From positions 1 to 13,111 of the forward strand of contig DAOVCF010000035.1 in NCBI GenBank assembly GCA_030670165.1: a DNA stretch of 13,111 nt. Direction: 5' to 3'. Each line of letters begins with the position of its first letter. Positions within the stretch are counted from its first letter, which is position 1. The stretch is from Candidatus Stahliibacteriota bacterium. Its GTDB lineage: Bacteria; Hydrothermota; Tepidihabitantia; B3-TA06. Made by a program: the position numbers and the translations under genes. The notes below the pieces were generated by a model. That model did not search any database and had not been told where the DNA came from. It saw only the letters and a list, made by a program, of their open reading frames with translations. Positions 1-6,102 of this stretch are shown in pieces.

Positions 1-117
1 AGGTTGATTTTAGGGTTTGTCAAGCAGGAAAAACCCGAAATTATCAGAAAAGCACAACAGATTCGTGGGGTGAAAAGAATGTTGACAACTTATCTTGACG
101 GAGTAGAATTCCCATAG
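1..117 (+). CDS. C-terminal end of a gene, possibly BON-domain protein (partial)
   Basis: Frame 1 is open from the first base to a TAG at 115-117 and encodes about 38 residues. The pattern includes LILGFV, then an alanine/isoleucine helix, then IRGVKRMLTTYLDG. A beta-strand-glycine-valine segment, an amphipathic helix and a closing GVK-hydrophobic strand resemble the second half of a BON (phospholipid-binding, osmotically inducible) domain. The family call is pattern recognition only, because the start and most of the protein lie outside the window. The stop lies 5 nt before the broken tRNA-Thr, so this gene belongs to the host flank outside the proposed island. Confidence 0.4.
   Translation, partial: RLILGFVKQEKPEIIRKAQQIRGVKRMLTTYLDGVEFP
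82..109 (+). promoter_or_regulatory. Putative sigma70 promoter of the (now broken) tRNA-Thr
   Basis: TTGACA at 82-87 and TAGAAT at 104-109 are separated by 16 bp. The -10 box ends 13 bp before the tRNA 5' end at 123, about right for a short tRNA leader. It overlaps the end of the preceding reading frame, so part of the match could be chance. I see no equally good promoter directly before the intact copy at 9669. That supports the left copy being the original chromosomal 5' end. Confidence 0.45.
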
Positions 118-119
118 AC

Positions 120-165
120 TATGCCGGAGTAGCTCAGTTGGTCAGAGCAGCGGTTTTGTAAACCG
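120..165 (+). repeat. Left 46-bp direct repeat, attL-like core
   Basis: This repeats at 9666-9711 with a single mismatch (142 versus 9688) and a constant offset of 9546 bp. The repeat is the tRNA-Thr 5' half plus 3 bp upstream. With the integrase next to the right copy, this is the expected geometry of attL/attR flanking an integrated element. The tRNA in this copy is disrupted, while the right copy is reconstituted. Confidence 0.7.
123..165 (+). pseudogene. 5' half of tRNA-Thr(TGT), interrupted after the anticodon stem
   Basis: The sequence contains the acceptor 5' strand (gccggag), the D arm and the full anticodon stem-loop with TGT in the loop. After 165 it diverges completely from the intact tRNA at 9669-9742, so the variable loop, T arm and acceptor 3' strand are missing. 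It matches the intact copy except for T at 142 versus C at 9688. The break just after the anticodon stem is a typical place for tyrosine-recombinase crossover in tRNA genes. I read it as the host-side 5' half left by integration of the element at 166-9711. Confidence 0.8.
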
Positions 166-381
166 GTGCGAGACTATTTAAGCCTTTTCCTGTAAAAGTA
201 GCGTGGATTTTACAAACCGATAAGCGCCGTGTTTTCTAGACTTAGGGGATAGGTATGCCTTTTTGTTTAGGGCGCATGGTTGCTTTTGTTTTAGTGTTTC
301 CTAATATAACCTGCCCAAAATCAAGGGATTGGTGCAAAAGTGGTGCAATTCTGGTGCAGTGGTTTAGGTTAAAATTAGGGC
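166..381. other. Non-coding left end of the island, arm-site region
   Basis: No credible gene is seen in these 216 bp. A segment at 206-219 (gattttacaaaccg) resembles the reverse complement of the anticodon-loop core at 151-165, so it may be an inverted core-type site. Three ggtgca units follow at 331, 342 and 353, at an exact 11-bp spacing of about one helical turn. The position just inside the boundary fits recombinase or directionality-factor binding. No promoter for the next gene could be picked out with confidence. Confidence 0.45.
328..351 (+). repeat. 24-bp direct repeat shared with the integrase 3' end
   Basis: A perfect 24-bp match to 9599-9622, where it encodes the integrase residues IGAKVVQF. 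Each copy contains two ggtgca units 11 bp apart, and the left copy is followed by a third at 353. Because it lies at both element ends, it is better explained as a protein-binding arm site embedded in the int coding end than as chance. A remnant of an earlier integrase copy is the alternative. Confidence 0.6.
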
Positions 382-990
382 ATGATTCCTGACACACTTT
401 TTGACACACAAAAGGACGTTGACAACCAGCTAATTCCGAAGAAACTACACTATGGACATGGAGACGACGTGGATGCAATAATCAGAGCAGAGGCAAGGAA
501 GTTGATTCGGGATGCGGGGCTCAGTAAAAGCCTTATCCAACACGCGGAGGGTGTGGCAAGACGTGCCGAGTCGGTGTGTCGGATGCTTGAGGCAGGTGAC
601 CACACCGTCCACATAGAAAAGGTTGTCATAGCGTCACTCCTTCATGATATCGGACTCAGCCGTCCCCACGGTCTTGACCATGGTGAAGCAAGTGCGGAGA
701 TTCTTGAAGAGTTTGGCTTAAATAATCTTGCCGAACTCGTCCGCGTCCATGTTTTCCCCCAATTATCCCACCTTTCCCTTGAAGCGAAGATACTTATCTA
801 CGCCAATCTCACCACAGGTCCTGAGGGCAAACCGATTGATGCGGGAACCAAGCTTCACTTTCTCCGCCAGTTGGCTTACAACTGGAAGGACGAGAAAGAA
901 CGTTCGCTTGCACTAAAGTCTCTTCAGGTAAAACACAAGATAATTTCGGAGATAGAAGCACTTATTGAAAAAGCCATGGTCAACAGGTAA
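382..990 (+). CDS. HD-domain protein (putative metal-dependent phosphohydrolase)
   Basis: The product is 202 aa and soluble. An HD-type fold is indicated by His54 (LIQHAEGVARRAE), the His88-Asp89 pair in LLHDIG, and later histidines near HGEAS and VRVH. This family hydrolyses phosphate esters such as nucleotides or signalling nucleotides, but no substrate can be assigned. The usual final metal-ligand Asp of the H-HD-D signature, normally in an 'AD' pair, appears as Asn142 in IYANLT, so activity may be altered. The ATG at 382 has no clear ribosome-binding site, and the first codons overlap the tgacacac repeats. A start further in (ATG at 452 or GTG at 469) is possible, since the domain begins only around residue 30. 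It is followed on the same strand, after 122 bp, by the sensor kinase. Confidence 0.75.
   Translation: MIPDTLFDTQKDVDNQLIPKKLHYGHGDDVDAIIRAEARKLIRDAGLSKSLIQHAEGVARRAESVCRMLEAGDHTVHIEKVVIASLLHDIGLSRPHGLDHGEASAEILEEFGLNNLAELVRVHVFPQLSHLSLEAKILIYANLTTGPEGKPIDAGTKLHFLRQLAYNWKDEKERSLALKSLQVKHKIISEIEALIEKAMVNR
390..409 (+). repeat. Paired tgacacac motifs, 12-bp spacing
   Basis: Copies of tgacacac start at 390 and 402. An analogous pair, tgacacag at 9891 and 9903 with the same 12-bp spacing, lies beyond the intact tRNA. The left pair falls within the first codons of the annotated HD-domain frame, which casts some doubt on that gene's upstream start. They are possible arm-type binding sites; the function is inferred from position and spacing only. 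Confidence 0.4.
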
Positions 991-1112
991 CACAACCAAC
1001 ACGGCCTTATCATCCAGCTATGATGTAAATGTTACTCCACCATTACGAAGACCAATCGTCGTTACGGTACCCTGAGGATATCGCTTGACATCCCGAGTCG
1101 GTTCGTTAGGAT

Positions 1113-2864
1113 ATGTCCATGAGTGACAAACGCTCAAAGCTGGTTGACAGTAGCAAGACCGGGCACAAGAAGTCTCAGGACTTTTCAGCGCTGTCACGCA
1201 AAATTCTGAAGCTTGCCAACCGCGGCGCGCCGAGGATTCAGTTCCTTCGGGAGCTGTCCAGGATGCTCATTCAATTTTCCGGATGCGATGCGGTTGAGCT
1301 GCGCATCACCGACGGCAAGCTGAATTACCGATGGGAAGCAAGAGACGACGGAAAATCGAGTTTTGAGATACTCCCCTCCACAACCAGCGAGGATGGCAAC
1401 ATCATACCTTGTTTTTCTTCGAACTCAGGAGCAGAAAAGCTCTGTCGGATCATCGTGAGCGGCAAGCCTGACCCCTCCCTGCCCTTCTTTACCAAAAACG
1501 GAAGCTTCTGGACCCCTGACATCTCAAGAACCAGCGGCCTGCGGGATGAGATCGTCAAGTGGTTTCCGCACGAGGACGGCTACCGCTCCATTGTTATGAT
1601 TCCTTTTGTTATAGACGAGGAGAACTCAGGACTTGTCCAGCTGAAAAGAAGTAAGAAGGACTTCTTTACCCTGAAGGAGGTAGAGTTCTACGAAGGCGTT
1701 GCTCAGACAATCGGTCTGGCGGTTGCAGGTCGGCGGTCGCAGGCCAAACTGCGAGAACGCGTCAAGGAGTTAACCTGTCTTTACGGGATAGCCCGGCTGG
1801 TTGAGGAGCCGGGCATATCTCTTGAGAAGATCCTTGGCGGCATAGCCGATTTGTTGCCACCAGCCATGCGATACCCGGATATAGCCTCGGCTAGGATAAT
1901 TCTGGATGATAAGGAATATTGCAGTCCACCAGAATGTGAAGAAACCCGCTACCGGCTGGCCGCGGATATCGTAGTCAATGGAGTGAAACGAGGCGTGGCG
2001 GAGGTGTTCTACTCAGAGGAGAAGCCTGAGCTTGAGGTGGAGCTTTTCATCACAGAGGAGCAGAGCCTTCTGGATGCTGTGGCTGGTCAGCTCGTGCTTA
2101 TAATCGAACACAGGCAGTGGGAAGCCGAACGGACCAGGCTTGAGGAACAGCTTCGTCACGCGGATCGCCTGGCTACTCTGGGCCAGCTTGCAGCAGGCGT
2201 GGCACACGAGCTTAACGAACCCCTGGAAGGTGTGCTTGGGTTTGCACAGCTTGCTCGCAAGTCCGATGGTCTACCCAAGCAGGCAGGAAAAGATATCGAG
2301 AAGATCGAAAGCGCAGCACTTCACGCCAGGGAGGTGGTGAAGAAGCTTCTCATATTCGCCCGTCAGATGCCCACCCATAAAACACTCCTCAACCTTAACC
2401 AGGTGGTGGAAGAAGGACTCTACTTCCTTGAGAGCCGCTGCGAAAAGGAGGGGATCGAGGTGGTGCGCGATCTTGCCGAGGAGCTGGCGGAGATCACCGC
2501 CGACCCGTCACAGCTAAACCAGGTGCTTGTCAATCTGGTCGTAAATGGACTCCAGGCAATGTCTGGAGGAGGAAGACTCACCATAAGAACAAGAGCAACA
2601 GAGGAGGAGGTTATTCTGATCGTGGAGGATACGGGTACGGGTATGGACGAGGAGGTTCAAAGACAGATATTCCTGCCCTTCTTTACCACAAAGGAGGTCG
2701 GGCAAGGAACCGGTCTTGGGTTGGCCGTGGTTCACGGGATAGTCACCTCACACGGGGGGACGATCGAGGTTGAAAGCAAGAAAGCCAAGGGATCACGCTT
2801 CACCGTAAAACTGCCCCTCATGGGGACGCCCACAAAGGAGAAGACCCATGACACCCCCACCTAA
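1113..2864 (+). CDS. Cytoplasmic GAF-type sensor histidine kinase
   Basis: This 583-aa protein autophosphorylates on histidine and should pass the phosphate to the regulator encoded just downstream. A GAF-like sensor domain spans about residues 40-205. A second GAF-like linker domain (about 215-335) opens with a KELTCLYGIARLVE motif. A HisKA dimerisation domain carries His365 in GVAHELNEPL. The HATPase domain has N box Asn474/Asn478, G1 DTGTG (506-510), an F box (FLPFFTTK) and G2 GTGLGL (532-537). No signal peptide or membrane span is visible, so it senses a cytoplasmic cue. The ATG at 1113 sits directly on the AGGA at 1108-1111. The in-frame ATG at 1119 has better spacing and is probably the true start. 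It overlaps the regulator gene by 17 bp, so the two are translationally coupled. The ligand is unknown. Confidence 0.92.
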   Translation: MSMSDKRSKLVDSSKTGHKKSQDFSALSRKILKLANRGAPRIQFLRELSRMLIQFSGCDAVELRITDGKLNYRWEARDDGKSSFEILPSTTSEDGNIIPCFSSNSGAEKLCRIIVSGKPDPSLPFFTKNGSFWTPDISRTSGLRDEIVKWFPHEDGYRSIVMIPFVIDEENSGLVQLKRSKKDFFTLKEVEFYEGVAQTIGLAVAGRRSQAKLRERVKELTCLYGIARLVEEPGISLEKILGGIADLLPPAMRYPDIASARIILDDKEYCSPPECEETRYRLAADIVVNGVKRGVAEVFYSEEKPELEVELFITEEQSLLDAVAGQLVLIIEHRQWEAERTRLEEQLRHADRLATLGQLAAGVAHELNEPLEGVLGFAQLARKSDGLPKQAGKDIEKIESAALHAREVVKKLLIFARQMPTHKTLLNLNQVVEEGLYFLESRCEKEGIEVVRDLAEELAEITADPSQLNQVLVNLVVNGLQAMSGGGRLTIRTRATEEEVILIVEDTGTGMDEEVQRQIFLPFFTTKEVGQGTGLGLAVVHGIVTSHGGTIEVESKKAKGSRFTVKLPLMGTPTKEKTHDTPT

Positions 2865-4188
2865 GAAGGAGCGCATCCTGGTAGTAGATGACGCTGTTGA
2901 TACCCTGGAGGTACTACAGCGTAATCTGGCATCACAGGGATACGTGGTCTTTACCGCGCAAAACGTGCCGGAAGCCTTAAGGTTGCTTGAAGACACCCAG
3001 GTTGATCTGGTGATAACCGATTTAAAGATGCCCGGGGCAAGCGGGTTGGATCTGGTGCGATACGTGCGGGAGAACCTTGCGGACACCGAGGTGATGATGA
3101 TTACAGGATATGCCACCGTAGAGGGTGCTGTTCAGGCGGTAAAGCAAGGGGCCGAGGAGTATCTTGCAAAGCCCTTTACCGACGAGGAGCTTTTCTTGGC
3201 GGTAAGAAAGGCGCTTGACAAACTACGTATGCGCAGGGCCGCGCAGGTATCCGAGGATATCCCGTCGCCTCACGGGATAATCGGCTCCTCAAAGGTCATG
3301 CGCGAGGTCTTCAGCGCCATCCATAAGGCGGCGTCAACCCCGGCTACGGTGCTCATCACAGGGGAAAGCGGCACTGGCAAGGAGCTTGTGGCCAGGGCTA
3401 TCCACTACTCAAGCCCGCGTACCTCACCACCCTTCGTGCCTATCAACTGCGGGGCGATACCGCATGAACTCCTTGAATCGGAGCTCTTCGGGTATGTTAA
3501 GGGTGCGTTTACCGGCGCTGCAACGACCAGGGCAGGTTTCTTTCAAACCGCAGACGGCGGCACCATCTTCCTTGACGAGATCAGTGAAACAAGTCCGGCC
3601 ATGCAGGTTAAGCTCTTGCGGGTGCTGCAGGACAAGGAGATCTTCATGCTCGGCTCACGAAAATCCGAAAAGGTTGATGTGAGGATTATTGCCGCAACAA
3701 ATAAAGACCTACAGGCCCTTGTCAAAAAGCAAAACTTCAGGGAGGACCTTTACTACCGCATCAACGTCATTACCATTGATCTTCCACCGCTGCGGGAGAG
3801 GGATGACGACATACTCCTGATGCTGCGATATTTTACGGAAAAGTTTGCAGAGGAGCTTGGCAAACCCACACCTAGCTTCTCTGACGAAGCGCTTGAGGTT
3901 CTAAAGAACTACTACTGGCCCGGTAACGTGCGGGAACTCGAGAACGTAACCCAACGGTTGGTGGTGATGGTGGAGCAAGATACGATAGATGTTAAGGATT
4001 TGCCGGCACTTATGCGCTTTTCTCCAAAGGCTCAGGGATTTGAAAGGACCTTGGCCGAGGTGGAGGCAGAACACATACGCAACGTGTTGGCAAGCGTTAA
4101 CGGCAACAAAACCAAAGCAGCAGAGATACTCCAAATCGACCGAAAGACCTTGCGCGAAAAACTCAGGAAGATGGAAGAATCCCAGTAA
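2848..4188 (+). CDS. NtrC-family sigma54-dependent response regulator
   Basis: This 446-aa protein is a complete enhancer-binding protein. The receiver domain (1-120) has the acidic pair Asp14-Asp15, phosphoacceptor Asp58 in VITDLKMP, Thr86 and Lys108. The AAA+ domain (about 142-375) has Walker A GESGTGKE (172-179), the sigma54-contacting GAFTGA loop (219-224), Walker B FLDE (241-244) and an arginine-rich sensor/finger region around FREDLYYRINV. A Fis-type helix-turn-helix ends the protein (about 405-442). All activation motifs are canonical, so it should activate RNA polymerase holding sigma54. An AAAGGAG at 2835-2841 supports the start. The overlapping kinase is the obvious partner, and the closest consensus sigma54 promoter is 162 bp downstream. 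Confidence 0.95.
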   Translation: MTPPPKKERILVVDDAVDTLEVLQRNLASQGYVVFTAQNVPEALRLLEDTQVDLVITDLKMPGASGLDLVRYVRENLADTEVMMITGYATVEGAVQAVKQGAEEYLAKPFTDEELFLAVRKALDKLRMRRAAQVSEDIPSPHGIIGSSKVMREVFSAIHKAASTPATVLITGESGTGKELVARAIHYSSPRTSPPFVPINCGAIPHELLESELFGYVKGAFTGAATTRAGFFQTADGGTIFLDEISETSPAMQVKLLRVLQDKEIFMLGSRKSEKVDVRIIAATNKDLQALVKKQNFREDLYYRINVITIDLPPLRERDDDILLMLRYFTEKFAEELGKPTPSFSDEALEVLKNYYWPGNVRELENVTQRLVVMVEQDTIDVKDLPALMRFSPKAQGFERTLAEVEAEHIRNVLASVNGNKTKAAEILQIDRKTLREKLRKMEESQ

Positions 4189-4191
4189 GAA

Positions 4192-4227
4192 GGTGGGGCG
4201 TTTCTCCCCACCGGGGCACATCTCCCC
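4192..4227 (+). terminator. Tandem hairpins after the response regulator, probable terminator
   Basis: A 7-bp stem, GGTGGGG (4192-4198) with CCCCACC (4206-4212), is followed at once by a 4-bp stem, GGGG (4213-4216) with CCCC (4224-4227). A short T run (4232-4235) follows. The stop codon of the regulator is at 4186-4188. The T tract is short and a few bases displaced, so termination may be partial. It separates the two-component operon from the sigma54-driven operon. Confidence 0.55.
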
Positions 4228-4340
4228 GCCAATTTTAATCCAGGGGAAGACTGAAGCCGCATCCCAAAGCCCATCCATCCACTTCTAACTATTTAATCTA
4301 GCTTGACTTAACTAAGCCATCCTCATCGTAACTCACATTT

Positions 4341-4365
4341 AGGCTAGCCTGGCACGAATATTGCA
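4341..4365 (+). promoter_or_regulatory. Consensus sigma54 (-24/-12) promoter with abutting palindrome
   Basis: TGGCACG at 4350-4356, four bases, then TTGCA at 4361-4365 matches the sigma54 consensus TGGCAYR-N4-TTGCW at every defined position. The GG at 4351-4352 and GC at 4363-4364 are correctly phased. Transcription should begin near 4376, leaving a leader of about 65 nt before the ATG at 4443. A perfect 10-bp palindrome, AGGCTAGCCT, occupies 4341-4350 and abuts the -24 element. No clear upstream activator dyads were found between 4228 and 4340. The sigma54 activator gene lies immediately upstream, which makes it the likely activator. Confidence 0.85.
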
Positions 4366-4442
4366 AGCTAGGGGGTGAGTCGCTCACAAGAACGGCTCCT
4401 GGAAAACCTCGTGAAAAGAAATCACACGCAAAGGAGGATGTC

Positions 4443-4745
4443 ATGCAGACATCAACAGTTCAAGAGACCAAAAAGGCTGTTAAGCCGAAGTATCAGGGGC
4501 TTTGCTCTACCTGCAAGAACGCTGCAACCTGCACCTTTCCTCGTGACCCCGCTCGTCCAATAATGCACTGCGACGAGTTCGATGGCTACGAGGGTCCAAA
4601 GACTAAGGTAGTCCCAAGGGTTGCCAAGCCAGAGGCCGACGACGAGGTGGAGTTCAAAGGACTGTGCCGCAACTGCGAGAACCGTCATCACTGCGTCTTT
4701 CCCAAGCCTGCAGGCGGTGTTTGGCAGTGCGACGAGTATTGTTAG
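4443..4745 (+). CDS. Small protein with duplicated Cys motif (possible metal-binding or redox partner)
   Basis: This 100-aa protein has two copies of one motif: G-L-C-x2-C-x5-C-x-F-P-x(7-8)-C-D-E. The first is GLCSTCKNAATCTFP with HCDEF (about residues 19-46). The second is GLCRNCENRHHCVFP with QCDEYC at the C-terminus. Four cysteines per unit suggest a metal-binding site, such as a zinc knuckle or rubredoxin-like site. The linker is charged and low in complexity. I recognise the motif from uncharacterised small bacterial proteins but know no assigned function. A strong AAGGAGG at 4431-4437 fixes the start. It is the first gene after the sigma54 promoter and lies 41 bp before the catalytic GDH, so a role linked to GDH activity, redox sensing or assembly is a reasonable inference. 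Confidence 0.85.
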   Translation: MQTSTVQETKKAVKPKYQGLCSTCKNAATCTFPRDPARPIMHCDEFDGYEGPKTKVVPRVAKPEADDEVEFKGLCRNCENRHHCVFPKPAGGVWQCDEYC

Positions 4746-4786
4746 CAGGCTAAAGAGATGACAACCTGAAACCCAAGATTAGAGAG

Positions 4787-6049
4787 ATGAAAAAGGCGAG
4801 CGTTTACGATAACGTAACCAGGCAGTTTAACAAGGCTGCGGATTTGATGCATCTGGATCCTGAAATCCGCAAGGTACTTGCCAGAACCAACAATGAGGTA
4901 ATCGTCAACTTTCCGGTTAAGATGGACGACGGCCACATCGAGATGTTCACCGGTTACCGGGTGCAGCACAACAACGCGCTTGGCCCTTACAAAGGGGGAC
5001 TGCGCTATCACCCTGCCGTGGACATTGATGAAGTTCGGGCGCTGGCTACATGGATGACCTGGAAATCGGCCATAGTGAACCTCCCGTTCGGTGGAGCAAA
5101 AGGCGGGATTCAACTTGAACCTTCCAAGTATTCCGAAAGCGAGCTTGAGCGCATCACCCGCCGATTCACCTTTGCCCTGGGCTCGAACATAGGGCCTGAG
5201 TTCGACATCCCTGCACCGGACGTAAACACCAACCCTCAGATAATGGCCTGGATCCTGGATACCTACCTCTCCACCATGCCTGCCCACGAGCGTCAGGCGG
5301 CAGTCCACGTAGTTACCGGCAAGCCTGTCGAGTCGGGTGGGAGCATAGGCCGCAACAAGGCTACTGGCCAGGGTGTGGTCTTTACCATCGAGCAGTGGGC
5401 CAAAGATACCAACTTTGATCTTGAGGGTGCGGCATACTTCGTTCAGGGATTCGGGAACGTGGGTTCCTGGGCGTCCCGTCTCCTCAGACCCCACGGTTCA
5501 AAGCTCGTTGCTGTCGAGGATGCAAGCGGGGCTATTGCCAATCCAAAGGGGATCGATCCCGACGACCTTTATGAGTATACGCAGAAGAATAAGGGATTGA
5601 TTGGCGGCTACGCAAAGGCCAAACCCATTGATCACGAAACCTTCCTTGCGACCAAGGCCGACATCTTCATCCCGGCGGCTCTTGAGAACCAGATCACACT
5701 AAAGACCGCTCCCATGCTTAACGTGAAGCTGGTTGCCGAAGGCGCAAACGGTCCTACCAATCCGGACGGTGATAAGATTCTTCATGAAAAGGGAACCGAT
5801 CTTCTTCCAGACGTCCTTTGCAACGCGGGCGGCGTGATCGTAAGCTACTTCGAGTGGCTGCAGAACAAGCGCAGCGAGTTCTGGGATCTTGAAGAGGTGG
5901 ATGGAAAACTGCACCGCAAGATCGTTGCAGGCTACGAACGCGTTCGCGATACGGCTCGAGAGCACAACATAGACTGGCGAACCGCGGCCTACATCGTCGC
6001 TCTCTCACGTCTTGAAACGGTCTACAAGGAACGTGGGATCTTCCCATGA
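4787..6049 (+). CDS. gdhA: Glutamate dehydrogenase, catalytic-type subunit
   Basis: A 420-aa hexameric-type GDH catalysing reversible deamination of glutamate to 2-oxoglutarate and ammonium. The active site looks complete when aligned to clostridial GDH. It has Lys69 in GPYKGG (K89), Lys93 in TWKSA (K113), catalytic Lys105 in PFGGAKGG (K125), Asp145 in PAPD (D165) and Ser353 in VSYFEW (S380). The Rossmann motif is GFGNVG (221-226), and a Glu-Asp at VAVED after the second strand would suit NAD more than NADP, though that is weak evidence. EGANGPT (318-324) is intact. The ATG at 4787 has only a poor purine-rich ribosome site, so translation may be coupled to the gene upstream. It shares the operon with the Cys-motif protein and the degenerate paralogue. 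The symbol gdhA is used for the family only. Confidence 0.93.
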   Translation: MKKASVYDNVTRQFNKAADLMHLDPEIRKVLARTNNEVIVNFPVKMDDGHIEMFTGYRVQHNNALGPYKGGLRYHPAVDIDEVRALATWMTWKSAIVNLPFGGAKGGIQLEPSKYSESELERITRRFTFALGSNIGPEFDIPAPDVNTNPQIMAWILDTYLSTMPAHERQAAVHVVTGKPVESGGSIGRNKATGQGVVFTIEQWAKDTNFDLEGAAYFVQGFGNVGSWASRLLRPHGSKLVAVEDASGAIANPKGIDPDDLYEYTQKNKGLIGGYAKAKPIDHETFLATKADIFIPAALENQITLKTAPMLNVKLVAEGANGPTNPDGDKILHEKGTDLLPDVLCNAGGVIVSYFEWLQNKRSEFWDLEEVDGKLHRKIVAGYERVRDTAREHNIDWRTAAYIVALSRLETVYKERGIFP

Positions 6050-6054
6050 GCAGC

Positions 6055-6073
6055 CCCGTAACACCCGTAACAC
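6055..6073 (+). repeat. 19-bp repeat after the first GDH stop (copy 1)
   Basis: The sequence cccgtaacacccgtaacac lies 6 nt after the first GDH stop. It recurs exactly at 7366-7384, directly after the second GDH stop. Each copy is itself a nearly tandem 9-10 bp unit. It probably marks the duplication unit that created the two genes, or a shared processing or hairpin element; its function is unknown. Confidence 0.6.
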
Positions 6074-6102
6074 ACGGTAACAGCAAACCGTAAGGAGTGA
6101 TG

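Noticed and set aside
120..260. Group I intron splitting tRNA-Thr after the anticodon loop
   Set aside because: No matching tRNA 3' half occurs downstream without also including a full 5' half at 9669. The integrase and direct repeats explain the break better.
331..358. ggtgca repeats as a sigma54 promoter
   Set aside because: The GG-to-GC spacing is 14 bp rather than the required 12, and the exact 11-bp periodicity fits binding repeats better.
331..358. CRISPR array from short direct repeats
   Set aside because: The units are only about 6-7 bp with 5-bp gaps. There are no spacers of 25-45 bp and no cas genes in the window.
1085..1112. TTGACA with TAGGAT 16 bp downstream, as a promoter for the histidine kinase gene
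   Set aside because: The -10-like box lies directly on the start codons, so transcription would begin at or after the ATG. The TAGGA is better explained as a ribosome-binding site.
1004..1122. Minus-strand open frame with coding-like text (TYPNEPTRDVKRYPQGTVTT and onward) between the HD and kinase genes
   Set aside because: It has no start codon, runs out of the kinase 5' end on the opposite strand and stops at 1018-1020. It could be a relic of an older gene but cannot be supported from sequence alone.
4742..5494. 250-aa ORF on the minus strand opposite the first GDH
   Set aside because: It is fully antisense to a clearly functional gene, without a recognisable domain; a shadow of GDH codon usage.
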